Part shown: positions 25,603 through 34,834 of the stretch, in pieces
How positions within the stretch are numbered: the first letter of the stretch is position 1
Layout of the letters: the number at the start of each line of letters is the position of its first letter
Assembly: GCA_902363805.1 (NCBI GenBank)
Contig: CABJBF010000001.1
Location: 620,001-684,000, forward strand
Direction of reading: 5' to 3'
From: Eubacteriaceae bacterium
GTDB lineage: Bacteria; Bacillota; Clostridia; Lachnospirales; Lachnospiraceae
DNA: 64,000 nt
Notes under the pieces: generated by a model
Told to the model about the DNA's origin: nothing
The model's database searches: none
The model's input: the letters and a program-made list of their open reading frames with translations, nothing else
Translations under genes and position numbers: made by a program

Positions 25603-26151
25603 GTGGTTGGAATTATAGTAGCATTTCCAAAACCTGAAGACAGCCGGGCAATAAGGAGTTTGTTATCCCGAAATGGCTTTAATGTAGTGGCCAATTGTAC
25701 TACTGGTGCCAGTGCAATAAACAGAGCTGATGATATTGGCGAAGGTATTATTATTACCGGATATAAATTACCGGATATGTTATACAGTGATATTGTAGAT
25801 AATGTAGGAGACAATTTTGAAGTTATATTGCTTGCTTCTAAAAGCAGACTAATGGAAGATAATACTGGTGTAGCAACTCTTGAGATGCCATTAAAAGTTA
25901 GAGATTTGATTAATTCTGTTGAGATGATGGAGAATCAGATACTGGCAAAAAGACATAAGAAAAAAGGTAAGCCGGGAGCTAGGAGCCCGAAAGACCAGGC
26001 AATAATAAATCAGGCCAAGGAGGCATTAATGACGGTACAGAATTTAACAGAAGAGCAGGCCCATAGATACTTACAAAAGAACGCCATGGATAGTGGTTGT
26101 ACAATGGTTGAAGTGGCAAAGATGGTTTCAGTTATGTTGTATCGCGATTAA
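25603..26151 (+). CDS. ANTAR-domain RNA-binding regulator with degenerate receiver
   Basis: About 182 residues. The N-terminal 115 fold like a receiver (VGIIVAFPKPEDSRAIRSLL, a beta-alpha start), but where the phospho-acceptor Asp is expected the sequence is EGIIITGYKLPDM, with no Asp at that strand end. The C-terminal ANTAR domain is clear: IINQAKEALMTVQNLTEEQAHRYL and DSGCTMVEVAKMVSVML. ANTAR proteins bind paired hexaloop hairpins and prevent termination of nitrogen genes. I choose the GTG at 25603, 7 bases after GGAGG; a GTG at 25570 has no ribosome site. Confidence 0.85.
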   Translation: MVGIIVAFPKPEDSRAIRSLLSRNGFNVVANCTTGASAINRADDIGEGIIITGYKLPDMLYSDIVDNVGDNFEVILLASKSRLMEDNTGVATLEMPLKVRDLINSVEMMENQILAKRHKKKGKPGARSPKDQAIINQAKEALMTVQNLTEEQAHRYLQKNAMDSGCTMVEVAKMVSVMLYRD

Positions 26152-26185
26152 AATATATTAATTAACATTAGGAGGATTGAAAAAA

Positions 26186-27406
26186 ATGTTTAAAATTAAT
26201 GAAAATTACTTGAAACTTAGGGGAAGTTATCTTTTCTCAACAATTGCAAAAAAAGTTGCAGCTTACCAGGAAGCACATCCTGATAAAGAATTAATCAGAT
26301 TAGGAATTGGAGATGTTACATTGCCATTAGCACCGGCAGTAATTGACAGCCTTCATAAAGCAGTAGATGAAATGGCATCTGCAGAAACATTTCATGGATA
26401 TGCACCTGATTTAGGATATGAATTTTTGAGAAAAGCAATTGCCGACAATGATTACAAGGCAAGAGGTGTTGAGATTGCACTTGATGAAATATTTGTAAGT
26501 GATGGTGCTAAATCAGATTCAGGTAATATTGGAGATATTTTCTCACAGGATAATAAGATTGCAGTATGTGACCCTGTTTATCCTGTATATGTAGATACAA
26601 ATGTAATGGCAGGAAGAACAGGAACTTTTCTTGAAGATGAAGAAAAATGGAGTAATGTAATTTACATGCCATGTACTGCTGAAAATAATTTTGTACCTGA
26701 ACTTCCTAAGGAAACACCGGATATCATTTATCTTTGCTATCCAAATAACCCAACAGGTTCTACTATTACAAAAGCACAGTTGCAGGAATGGGTTGATTAT
26801 GCAAATAAAGTAAAAGCTGTTATTATTTATGATGCTGCATATGAAGCTTACATTTCAGAAGAAGATGTTCCACATACAATCTATGAATGTGAAGGTGCTA
26901 AAACATGTGCCATTGAATTAAGAAGTTTTTCAAAGAATGCAGGATTTACAGGAACAAGACTTGGATTTACAGTAATTCCTAAAGAATTAAAGCAGGGAGA
27001 TGTAATGTTAAACAGCCTTTGGGCAAGAAGACACGGAACAAAGTTTAACGGAGCTCCATACATTATCCAGAGAGCCGGCGAAGCAGTTTACTCAGAAGCA
27101 GGAAAGAAGCAGACAGCTGAGCAGGTAGCTTATTACATGAACAATGCAAAGACAATTCGTGAAGGTCTTTCTGAAGCAGGATATAAAGTATCAGGTGGTG
27201 TTAATGCACCTTATGTATGGTTACAGGTACCTGAAGGAATGACATCATGGGAATTTTTTGACTACTTATTAGAAAATGCAAATGTAGTAGGAACACCTGG
27301 TTCAGGATTTGGACCAAGCGGTGAAGGATACTTCAGACTTACAGGATTTGGAACATATGAAAATACAGTTAAGGCTATTGAAAGAATTAAGGCTTTGAAT
27401 AAATAG
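26186..27406 (+). CDS. dapL: LL-diaminopimelate aminotransferase
   Basis: About 406 residues, a class I/II PLP aminotransferase. N-terminal [21 protein letters not shown] and [11 protein letters not shown] are DapL hallmarks; the PLP lysine lies in [14 protein letters not shown], and [12 protein letters not shown] and DAAYEAY are further cofactor contacts. It converts tetrahydrodipicolinate to LL-DAP in one step for lysine and peptidoglycan, a route used by many Clostridia. AGGAGG lies 9 bases before the ATG at 26186; a TTG at 26177 would be only one base from it. Confidence 0.93.
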   Translation: MFKINENYLKLRGSYLFSTIAKKVAAYQEAHPDKELIRLGIGDVTLPLAPAVIDSLHKAVDEMASAETFHGYAPDLGYEFLRKAIADNDYKARGVEIALDEIFVSDGAKSDSGNIGDIFSQDNKIAVCDPVYPVYVDTNVMAGRTGTFLEDEEKWSNVIYMPCTAENNFVPELPKETPDIIYLCYPNNPTGSTITKAQLQEWVDYANKVKAVIIYDAAYEAYISEEDVPHTIYECEGAKTCAIELRSFSKNAGFTGTRLGFTVIPKELKQGDVMLNSLWARRHGTKFNGAPYIIQRAGEAVYSEAGKKQTAEQVAYYMNNAKTIREGLSEAGYKVSGGVNAPYVWLQVPEGMTSWEFFDYLLENANVVGTPGSGFGPSGEGYFRLTGFGTYENTVKAIERIKALNK

Positions 27407-27477
27407 AGGATGTATCGTAAGGCTGAAAGTATAAAACTTTAGTAAGTACAACTATAGAATAATTGAAATAAAAATAT

Positions 27478-27566
27478 GGACTATTAATTGATAAGTTTTC
27501 TTACAGTAGGCAGGCAAAATAGTATAGCCTGAAACTTAATAAATATTATTAATTGATAGTCCTTTT
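27478..27566 (+). terminator. Large structured terminator after dapL
   Basis: GGACTATTAATTGAT (27478-27492) pairs with ATTAATTGATAGTCC (27548-27562) and is followed by TTTT. Inside, AAGTTT/AAACTT and CAGGC/GCCTG form a second hairpin. The 306-base gap to the next gene otherwise holds only AT-rich sequence. Confidence 0.65.
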
Positions 27567-27712
27567 ATTGTTGCTTTTGTGAAAAAAAGTAGTGAATATA
27601 ACCAAAAATACAAAAAAAGGTTGATTTTATAAAAAGAAAATTTGTATAATGTATTTAATATAGATACGTGATAAATAGTTAGTTTATTTATTTTTGTATG
27701 GAGGGTTAAACA

Positions 27713-29209
27713 ATGGAGAGGTTTTTAGGAAATCGTAAAGATAAAGACGAAGAAGGATCAGTTATAATTCTTGTTGCAGTTCTTATGGTTGTATTTCTTG
27801 GAATGGCAGCATTAGTTGTTGATTTAGGTGCAGATTATGTGTATAAGGCAAAGATGCAGACGGCGTGTGATACTGCATCAAGAGCAGCAGCTTCAGCCTT
27901 GCCGGATACTACAAAAGCTACGGAACTTGCTAAGTATTACATGAAGGAAAATGGGTTCACGGACACAAGAAATGTGCAGGTCGAATTTCAGGACTCTAAT
28001 TCAAAAGTGCAGGTATATCTTAAAGAAGAAAGAAAGACAACATTTGCAAGAGCCCTTGGTATTAAGAGTAATAAGATAAGTACGGTTGCAGTTGCTACAA
28101 AAGGTGGTTCAAGTAGTCCGAGAGGGTTTAAATATGCTATATTTTCTGGAGATAAAGATGCAACATTGAAACTTGGAGCAGTTTATAAAGTTGATGGAGC
28201 AGTGCATGCAAATGGAAAGATTTGGTCTAGCCCAGGAAGTGGATATGCATTTTCTTTTGAAGCTTCAAAAGGATTTGAAGAATTGAATTCATCGACAACA
28301 AAGATTGGCGTTAAAAATGGAGATAATGTAAATCTTTTAGATGTTACTTCTGATGAAGCTAAGAGCCATATAAATTCAAATGCACGATATGAAGAAATGC
28401 CTACTTATTTAGGAGAAAACATTGAAAAGTTAATTGTAAAGCCTTCAGTTCCGGAGAACTTTGATTTGACAATAGCTGAAGTTAATAAAAAAGGAAGTGA
28501 AGGTTATAAGAGCATTAAATATATAGGAAATGAGACGTGGTGGGGAGGCACTTGGTCATTTGGAAATGATTTGTTAATAGATAATAGTTCTAGAAGTGGA
28601 GACTATAATTTAGGAGGAGGAAAACTGATAATCAATGGAGATTTGTATATAAATGGAAATACAAATAAAAACACTACATTATCTTTTTATTCGGGAGGAA
28701 TAGAGATAAATGGAAATGTATATTGTGCTGGCAAATTAAAACTAGCCGGCTCAAAAGTACATATTAAAGGAAATGTATATTGTGTTGGAGATTTGTATTT
28801 AGAATCAGGAGATGTAAAGTTTGACTCTACATATATATATGCAAATAGTTTTACAGCCACTAATGGTTTTGTGTTGTCAGGAGCATTGGTAACGGAAAAA
28901 GATATAAACATTACTGGTGCAATGGCACAGATAAATAGTAGTTCTGATTCTACAATGACTATGTATTCAAAATATGGAAATATAAATGGTGGACAGGCAT
29001 CATCTGAATATCATGGACTTGTATTTGCACCAAATGGAGATATATCATGGTGCGGTAATTCTATTAATATATATGGTAGTATTATTGGAAAGACGATTAA
29101 CGGAATACCTGCAAATGTTACTATTCATCCATTGGATAGAGATTTAGAATATGATACAAATAATCCTAATGGTTCAGCTACGGGTAGTGGAATAATGTTG
29201 ATTAAATAG
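27713..29209 (+). CDS. TadE/TadG-like pseudopilus protein with C-terminal repeat (beta-helix-like) region
   Basis: 498 residues. After a charged start, residues about 16-40 form a hydrophobic segment (SVIILVAVLMVVFLGMAALV) leading into VDLGADYVYKAKMQTACDTASRAAASAL, the Tad-like flight-pilus N-terminal signature (PF13400 type). Residues about 290-460 are Gly/Asn-rich short beta repeats such as LIINGDLYINGN, IEINGNVYCAGKL and VHIKGNVYCVGDL. The rungs look like a stacked beta-helix or polymer-forming domain. Presumably it is exposed outside the membrane; a Tad secretion cluster is not in the window. GGAGGG lies 7 bases upstream. Confidence 0.72.
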   Translation: MERFLGNRKDKDEEGSVIILVAVLMVVFLGMAALVVDLGADYVYKAKMQTACDTASRAAASALPDTTKATELAKYYMKENGFTDTRNVQVEFQDSNSKVQVYLKEERKTTFARALGIKSNKISTVAVATKGGSSSPRGFKYAIFSGDKDATLKLGAVYKVDGAVHANGKIWSSPGSGYAFSFEASKGFEELNSSTTKIGVKNGDNVNLLDVTSDEAKSHINSNARYEEMPTYLGENIEKLIVKPSVPENFDLTIAEVNKKGSEGYKSIKYIGNETWWGGTWSFGNDLLIDNSSRSGDYNLGGGKLIINGDLYINGNTNKNTTLSFYSGGIEINGNVYCAGKLKLAGSKVHIKGNVYCVGDLYLESGDVKFDSTYIYANSFTATNGFVLSGALVTEKDINITGAMAQINSSSDSTMTMYSKYGNINGGQASSEYHGLVFAPNGDISWCGNSINIYGSIIGKTINGIPANVTIHPLDRDLEYDTNNPNGSATGSGIMLIK

Positions 29210-29216
29210 TTATATT

Positions 29217-29261
29217 AAAAATAACACTTTGGCAAAATGACTTGTCAAAGTGTTATTTTTT
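29217..29261 (+). terminator. Terminator after the Tad-like gene
   Basis: AAAATAACACTTTGGCAA pairs with TTGTCAAAGTGTTATTTT over a 6-7 base loop, followed by further T. Confidence 0.85.
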
Positions 29262-29304
29262 ATCATCGAAAACCTGAACTTAGAAAAAATTACACCATTC
29301 ATAT

Positions 29305-30165
29305 TTAAACTCTTGTAACCTGTTCTTCTAATTCTTTTAATTCGTCAATTGATAATGTGGGAACATATGTAGCAATTTCATCAAGGGACATTTTGCCGAT
29401 TTTTATCATCCGTTCTGCAGTTTCTTTCGCAGTTGCCTTAGCAGTTTCTTTTGCAACTTCATTTCTCATATCTTCTAATATTTGTGACATAGATGCAACA
29501 CCTTCTTTCTCTTCTTTGAAATATCTTGCTTTTTTTGCTAATTCTTTATAATTCATATCGTTAGGATTTGTACATGAAAAATCATGCATGAGTCTTCCAA
29601 TCGCATCATTTCCCCGATATGCTCCATTAACATATATTATATGAGAGCCATCACCAAAAAGTTTCTTTTCGCCTTCCATCACAACGTATCTGTCTATATG
29701 ATATAAAGGTTGATTTCCATGCATAACATCATTTTCTGTAATGAAAATCACATAACTATCGGGCATGTTATCAGTACTCTCACCAGGCTTTAATATATGA
29801 GCGTCTAACAGGCTGCTGTTATAACGGGCTCTTTTGGAACCTGCACCTTTATTAGCTCTTTGAATTTCAATATCAAATTTTCTACCGGTACTGTCTGATG
29901 CATGCACATCTAATACAGCAGAGCGTCCTTGTAGATTTTTAAGAGGATCCTGTGTCTTTATAGACTTAATAATAATATCATCTTGGTTCAATATTATTCT
30001 AAGTATTAGTTCAACAGCTTCGAAGTTATCTTCTAAGCATACTGTCATAAAATCATCATCTATATATCGTAGAGCCTGTAGGCGTTCTAAATCTTTATTG
30101 TTTTGTAGTTGTTCACTTATGCTCAATCTTTTATTACCTTTCATTATAATTGTTCTTTTGTTCAT
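29305..30165 (-). CDS. Rpn-family PD-(D/E)XK nuclease (recombination-promoting nuclease/putative transposase)
   Basis: About 286 residues. The conserved core LQALRYIDDDFMTVCLEDN, NLQGRSAVLDVHASDSTG then KFDIEIQRANKG contains the Asp and the Glu-x-Gln/Lys residues of a PD-(D/E)XK site, followed by RARYNSSLLDAH. The C-terminus has a helical ETAKATAKETAERM repeat and a short tail. Rpn proteins (RpnA-E) are DNA nucleases linked to recA-independent recombination; Lachnospiraceae carry many. It has its own consensus promoter with a palindromic operator. The TTG at 30171 is an alternative start; I prefer ATG at 30165. Confidence 0.83.
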   Translation of the reverse strand: MNKRTIIMKGNKRLSISEQLQNNKDLERLQALRYIDDDFMTVCLEDNFEAVELILRIILNQDDIIIKSIKTQDPLKNLQGRSAVLDVHASDSTGRKFDIEIQRANKGAGSKRARYNSSLLDAHILKPGESTDNMPDSYVIFITENDVMHGNQPLYHIDRYVVMEGEKKLFGDGSHIIYVNGAYRGNDAIGRLMHDFSCTNPNDMNYKELAKKARYFKEEKEGVASMSQILEDMRNEVAKETAKATAKETAERMIKIGKMSLDEIATYVPTLSIDELKELEEQVTRV

Positions 30166-30249
30166 TGACAACTATATAAAAATCTAAATTATGCAGAAAT
30201 AATACTTTATTACGTAGATAATTTGATTTATACCATAGTTTTCACTGGT

Positions 30250-30272
30250 TGTACACATACTGTATGTGTACA
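30250..30272. promoter_or_regulatory. Operator-like palindrome at the Rpn promoter
   Basis: TGTACACATAC-T-GTATGTGTACA: 11-bp perfect arms around one base. On the minus strand it begins 4 bases after the -10 element, so a bound protein would block initiation. Confidence 0.65.
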
Positions 30273-30276
30273 GCTA

Positions 30277-30306
30277 ATTATACATCACAATTTATCAAAA
30301 TGTCAA
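30277..30306 (-). promoter_or_regulatory. Promoter of the Rpn nuclease gene
   Basis: Reading the minus strand: TTGACA (30306-30301), 18-base spacer, TATAAT (30282-30277). Both hexamers are consensus. Confidence 0.75.
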
Positions 30307-30383
30307 TAACAACAATATGTTGCGTATTACTAGCCGGAATAATATTAAATATTAGCAGAGAAAAATAAGATTTTACATAAAAA

Positions 30384-30410
30384 GGTATTGCATTTAGTCG
30401 ATGCAATACC
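30384..30410 (-). terminator. Terminator of the phosphoribosyltransferase gene
   Basis: GGTATTGCAT/ATGCAATACC, a 10-bp perfect stem with a 7-base loop. On the minus strand it is followed by TTTTTATG. Confidence 0.8.
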
Positions 30411-30478
30411 CTTAAAATATTATTACTATTCAGTTTTATATTTCGTATAGTAGTCTGACCTTTAATGCAAAGATTACA

Positions 30479-31126
30479 TTATAATTCACTATACCCATAT
30501 CCATTAACGATGGCTTCAATTTTCTCATTTGCCTTGCACATAGGGCAATCATTGTGAGAGTAAATGTTGTATCCCGGAATATCATCTGCCTTAAACAGAG
30601 AATCGATGTGGTAACCGTCAACGTTATCAACGGCACTGAATATAGCAGATATACCCTGCAAAATTCCTCCGTAGTAAGAAACACATTCAATACAGTTCTT
30701 TACTGTAGTTCCGGTACTTGCAGAAGCAAGTAATAAAAGAACATTTCTATTCTTAATTTCATGCTTAAGATTGTCTCTGAATATCATAAGGCCATTAGAA
30801 TCATATTCAGGTGAAACGACGTAAATAGTCTTGTGTGCATTCATGGATAATACTCCGGCCTTAGTAAGTTCACTTGCTAAGAAAGCTCCAATGACCTCGC
30901 ATCCGTCCATACATACGATTGTGTCAATAGGTTTCCCCATAACGTTGTAGTAATCCTTCATTGCGACTGCAATCTGCTCAGCTTCACGTTGTCTTGTTTT
31001 CATTGTAGTCATATCAAGATAATGACTAACGTGTGAATGAGTAGTAGCAAAATGTCCCTTTATAACTTTAAGGGCAATGTTAGGATTTTTTGAAGCATAA
31101 TATTTTACAATTCTTCCCTCGTCCAT
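30479..31126 (-). CDS. Orotate phosphoribosyltransferase-like protein (orphan PRTase)
   Basis: About 215 residues. A PRTase fold is suggested by TIVCMDGCEVIGAFLASELT and the later NRNVLLLLASASTGTTVKNCIECV, at the position of the PRPP loop (usually D-D-x-x-T-T-G/S-x-T; here LASASTGTT lacks the two acids). The C-terminus has CPMC, a possible metal-binding pair. Catalysis may therefore be altered or absent; it could be a regulator. The start at 31126 is 10 bases after GGAGG; a longer frame to 31204 has no ribosome site. It is monocistronic. Confidence 0.6.
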   Translation of the reverse strand: MDEGRIVKYYASKNPNIALKVIKGHFATTHSHVSHYLDMTTMKTRQREAEQIAVAMKDYYNVMGKPIDTIVCMDGCEVIGAFLASELTKAGVLSMNAHKTIYVVSPEYDSNGLMIFRDNLKHEIKNRNVLLLLASASTGTTVKNCIECVSYYGGILQGISAIFSAVDNVDGYHIDSLFKADDIPGYNIYSHNDCPMCKANEKIEAIVNGYGYSEL

Positions 31127-31534
31127 AATGTGTCTACCTCCTTGTAGTAACAGAGCATTATGCTCTTTATTATTTATAAAATTTGAGAAATTGTTTCTAC
31201 TCAAATTTATTTGTCTCCGCTCAAAAATATACTAATATTATACATCACAAAGCTGACAAATGAAATAATTAAGTGTAATTTAAAGGTTAAAAATCGTTAT
31301 AAAAAATGCATAAATTCATACAGAAAGAATAATAAAACCTGCAATATGAATAAAAATGAAGAAATTCGTGAAACTATTTGCAAGTAATACGGTGATTATG
31401 CTATATTGAAGAGTAGATGTTTATGGTTAAATGGAGATAGTCTGTGTTTATATTATAAATTAAAGCACATTTTTAATAAAACAGACTTTTCATTGCAATA
31501 ATCATAACTTAAAGGAATGCTAGAGGAGGAAGAT
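31127..31534. other. Divergent gap between PRTase and gatC
   Basis: Holds a minus-strand TATAAT (31242-31237) for the PRTase gene and a plus-strand promoter (31378-31407) for gatC. The stretch 31260-31370 is AT-rich and I see nothing else. No T-box is present in front of gatC. Confidence 0.5.
31378..31407 (+). promoter_or_regulatory. Likely promoter of the gatCAB operon
   Basis: TTGCAA (31378-31383), 18-base spacer, TATATT (31402-31407). Confidence 0.5.
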
Positions 31535-31828
31535 ATGGCAAACATAATTTCAGACGAGACAATAGAGTATGTTGGAATTTTAGCAAAGCTTGAACTTTCA
31601 GATGATGAGAAAGAAAAAGCAAAAAGTGATATGGGCAGAATGCTTGATTATATTGATATGTTAAATCAGTTAGATACAAGTAATGTTGAGCCAATGAGCC
31701 ACATATTCCCTGTAAACAATGTATTTAGAGAAGACGTTGTTGTAAACGGTGATGACAGAGAAAATATTCTTGCAAATGCACCGGAGGAAAGAGGCGGAGC
31801 ATTTGTTGTTCCAAAGACAGTAGAATAA
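31535..31828 (+). CDS. gatC: Asp/Glu-tRNA amidotransferase subunit C
   Basis: 97 residues, the usual GatC size. The helix TIEYVGILAKLELSDDEKEKAKSDMGRMLDYIDMLNQLDT and the extended tail VEPMSHIFPVNNVFREDVV are characteristic: GatC wraps round GatA and GatB and stabilises them. AGGAGG is 5 bases before the ATG at 31535; an upstream in-frame ATG at 31517 overlaps nothing useful. First gene of a gatC-gatA-gatB operon. Confidence 0.93.
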   Translation: MANIISDETIEYVGILAKLELSDDEKEKAKSDMGRMLDYIDMLNQLDTSNVEPMSHIFPVNNVFREDVVVNGDDRENILANAPEERGGAFVVPKTVE

Positions 31829-31860
31829 TTTACTTACAGCAAATGAAAGGATATAGTGTT

Positions 31861-33327
31861 ATGAATTTAATGAGTTTAACAGCCGTTGAACTTGGAAAAA
31901 AGATTAAAAGCGGCGAGGTTAAAGTTGTAGATGCGGTAAATGATGCATTTGCCCATATAGAAAAGCAGGACAAGACAATTAATAGTTTTGTTACTGTAAC
32001 GAATAAAGAAGAGGCATTAAAGAAAGCTGAAGAAGTTCAGAAGTTAATTGACGAAGGAAAGCTTACAGGACCATTAGCAGGCGTGCCTGTAGCTATTAAG
32101 GATAACATGTGTACTAAAGGCATGCTTACAACATGTAGTTCTAAAATTTTAGGAAACTTTGTTCCTACTTATACAGCTACAGCAGTTGAAAATCTTGAAA
32201 AAGCAGGAGCAGTTATAATTGGAAAGACTAACATGGATGAATTTGCTATGGGAAGTACTACAGAAACTTCTGCATTTGGAGCAACAAAGAATCCTTGGAA
32301 CACAGAACATGTACCAGGTGGTTCATCAGGTGGTTCATGTACAGCAGTTGCATCTGAAGAATGTTCATATGCGTTAGGTTCAGATACAGGTGGATCAATC
32401 AGACAGCCAAGTTCATTCTGTGGAGTAACAGGAATTAAACCAACATACGGAACAGTTTCACGTTATGGATTAATTGCTTATGGTTCATCATTAGACCAGA
32501 TTGGACCTGTTGCTAAGGACGTTACTGATGTAGCAACAATACTTGAAACAATTGCAAGTCATGATGAAAAAGATTCAACATCAGTTAAGAGAGATGACTA
32601 CAATTTCACTGAAGCATTAGTTGATGATGTTAAAGGATTAAAGATTGGTATCCCTAAAGACTACTTTGGTGATGGATTAGATAAAGAAGTAAAAGATTCT
32701 ATTTTAAATGCAGTAGAAGTTTTAAAGAGCAAAGGCGCAATTGTAGAAGAATTTGATTTAAGCCTTGTTGAATATGCAATTCCTGCATATTACGTAATTG
32801 CCAGTGCGGAAGCAAGTTCAAACCTTGAAAGATTTGACGGTGTAAAATACGGATACAGAACACAGGAATATGAAGGTCTTCATAACATGTATAAAAAGAC
32901 ACGTTCAGAAGGTTTTGGTGAAGAAGTTAAGCGTAGAATTATGCTTGGTTCATTCGTATTAAGCAGTGGATATTATGATGCGTACTATTTGAAAGCATTA
33001 AGAACAAAAGCGTTAATTAAAAAGGCATTTGACGAAGCATTTGCTAAATATGATGTTATCATCGCACCGGCTGCACCTACAACAGCTCCTAAGATTGGAA
33101 GCAGTCTTGCTGACCCAATTAAGATGTATCTTGGAGATATTTATACAATATCAGTTAACTTAGCAGGTCTTCCTGGAATTACAGTTCCTTGTGGAAAGGA
33201 TTCTAACGGACTTCCGATAGGAATGCAGATTATTGGAGACTGCTTTAAGGAAAAGACAATCATAAGAGCAGCATACGCTTATGAACAGACAAGAGAATAT
33301 GAGCATTGCCCATCAGTAGAAGCATAA
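31861..33327 (+). CDS. gatA: Asp/Glu-tRNA amidotransferase subunit A (amidase)
   Basis: About 488 residues. The amidase-signature triad is visible: VAIKDNMCTKG (Lys), GGSSGGSCTAVASEE and GSDTGGSIRQPSSFCGV (cis-Ser and nucleophile Ser). GatA frees ammonia from glutamine for GatB. I prefer the ATG at 31861, 9 bases after AAAGGA; one at 31843 precedes that site. It follows gatC by 32 bases and precedes gatB by 12. Confidence 0.95.
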   Translation: MNLMSLTAVELGKKIKSGEVKVVDAVNDAFAHIEKQDKTINSFVTVTNKEEALKKAEEVQKLIDEGKLTGPLAGVPVAIKDNMCTKGMLTTCSSKILGNFVPTYTATAVENLEKAGAVIIGKTNMDEFAMGSTTETSAFGATKNPWNTEHVPGGSSGGSCTAVASEECSYALGSDTGGSIRQPSSFCGVTGIKPTYGTVSRYGLIAYGSSLDQIGPVAKDVTDVATILETIASHDEKDSTSVKRDDYNFTEALVDDVKGLKIGIPKDYFGDGLDKEVKDSILNAVEVLKSKGAIVEEFDLSLVEYAIPAYYVIASAEASSNLERFDGVKYGYRTQEYEGLHNMYKKTRSEGFGEEVKRRIMLGSFVLSSGYYDAYYLKALRTKALIKKAFDEAFAKYDVIIAPAAPTTAPKIGSSLADPIKMYLGDIYTISVNLAGLPGITVPCGKDSNGLPIGMQIIGDCFKEKTIIRAAYAYEQTREYEHCPSVEA

Positions 33328-33339
33328 GGAGTGAAGTAA

Positions 33340-34767
33340 ATGAAACAGTACGAAACAGTCATTGGACTTGAAGTTCATGTAGAATTAGCAACAAAAACAA
33401 AGATTTTCTGCTCCTGTTCAACAGAATTCGGAGGAGCACCAAATACACATACATGTCCTGTCTGTACAGGAATGCCGGGTTCACTTCCTGTATTAAATAA
33501 GCAGGTTGTTGAATATGCAGCAGCAGTAGGACTTGCAACAAATTGTACAATCACACAGAATTGTAAATTTGACAGAAAGAATTATTTTTATCCTGATAAT
33601 CCACAGAATTATCAGATTTCACAGTTATATCTTCCAATCTGTAGAGATGGATATGTAGAAATCGAAACAGAAGAAGGAAAGAAAAAAGTAAGAATCCATG
33701 AGATTCATATGGAAGAAGATGCAGGTAAGCTTGTACATGATGATTGGGCTGACTGCTCATTAGTAGACTTTAACCGTTCAGGTGTACCTCTTATTGAAAT
33801 CGTATCAGAACCTGATATGCGTTCAGCAGAAGAAGTAATTGCATACCTTGAAAAATTGCGTATGATAATTCAGTATTTAGGAGCTTCTGACTGTAAGTTA
33901 AATGAAGGTTCAATGAGAGCTGACGTTAACCTTTCAGTAAGGGAAGTTGGAGCAACTGAATTTGGAACAAGAACAGAAACAAAGAATCTTAACTCATTTA
34001 AGGCAATTGCAAGAGCAATTGAAAATGAAAGAGAAAGACAGATTGATTTATTAGAATCAGGACAGGAAGTTGTTCAGGAAACAAGAAGATGGGACGATAC
34101 AAAAGAGTATTCTTATGCAATGCGTTCAAAAGAAGATGCACAGGATTACAGATATTTTCCGGACCCTGATTTGGTTCCAATCAATATTAGTGATGAATGG
34201 TTAGAAAGATTAAAATCAGAACAGCCTGAATTCAGAGATGAAAAGAAAGAAAGATACATTGAAGAATATGGACTTCCTGAATATGACGCAAATCTTTTGA
34301 CTTTATATAAACCTTTAACAGTTTTATTAGAAGCAGCAGTTGCAAATGGAAGCAAACCAAAAGAAGCCAGCAACTGGTTGATGGTAGAAACAATGCGTCT
34401 TGTAAAGGAAAAAGGAATTGAACCTGACGAGGTTAAATTCTCTGCCGATAACTTTAGTAAGTTCTTAAAACTTATTGATGACAACGTAATTAACAAAACA
34501 GTTGCCAAAGAAGTATTTGAGGCAATGTTTAATGATGACATAGACCCTGAAAAATATGTAGATGAAAATGAATTGAAGATGGACAACAATACAGATGAAT
34601 TAAAAGGAGTTTTGGAAGAAATTATTGCGAATAACCCTAAATCTGTAGAAGATTTCCATAATGGAAAAGAAAAAGCAATTGGAGCATTAGTAGGACAGGC
34701 TATGAAGGCTACAAAAGGAAAAGCCGACCCTAAGATGATAAATCAGATGCTTAGAGAGTTGCTATAG
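33340..34767 (+). CDS. gatB: Asp/Glu-tRNA amidotransferase subunit B
   Basis: 475 residues, full GatB length: YETVIGLEVHVELATKTKIFC, CSCSTEFGGAPNTHTCPVC (zinc-binding Cys), YFYPDNPQNYQISQ and the YqeY-like C-terminal tail (VGQAMKATKGKADPKMINQML). It activates Glu-tRNA(Gln) or Asp-tRNA(Asn) and amidates it. With AspRS in the same window this points to tRNA-dependent Asn (and/or Gln) formation. GGAGTGAAGTAA precedes the ATG. Confidence 0.95.
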   Translation: MKQYETVIGLEVHVELATKTKIFCSCSTEFGGAPNTHTCPVCTGMPGSLPVLNKQVVEYAAAVGLATNCTITQNCKFDRKNYFYPDNPQNYQISQLYLPICRDGYVEIETEEGKKKVRIHEIHMEEDAGKLVHDDWADCSLVDFNRSGVPLIEIVSEPDMRSAEEVIAYLEKLRMIIQYLGASDCKLNEGSMRADVNLSVREVGATEFGTRTETKNLNSFKAIARAIENERERQIDLLESGQEVVQETRRWDDTKEYSYAMRSKEDAQDYRYFPDPDLVPINISDEWLERLKSEQPEFRDEKKERYIEEYGLPEYDANLLTLYKPLTVLLEAAVANGSKPKEASNWLMVETMRLVKEKGIEPDEVKFSADNFSKFLKLIDDNVINKTVAKEVFEAMFNDDIDPEKYVDENELKMDNNTDELKGVLEEIIANNPKSVEDFHNGKEKAIGALVGQAMKATKGKADPKMINQMLRELL

Positions 34768-34834
34768 TTGTCGCATTGATATATAATGCAATGGAAAAAT
34801 ATAAAAGTTAGTATACGTAGGTGGAGAAAAGAAA

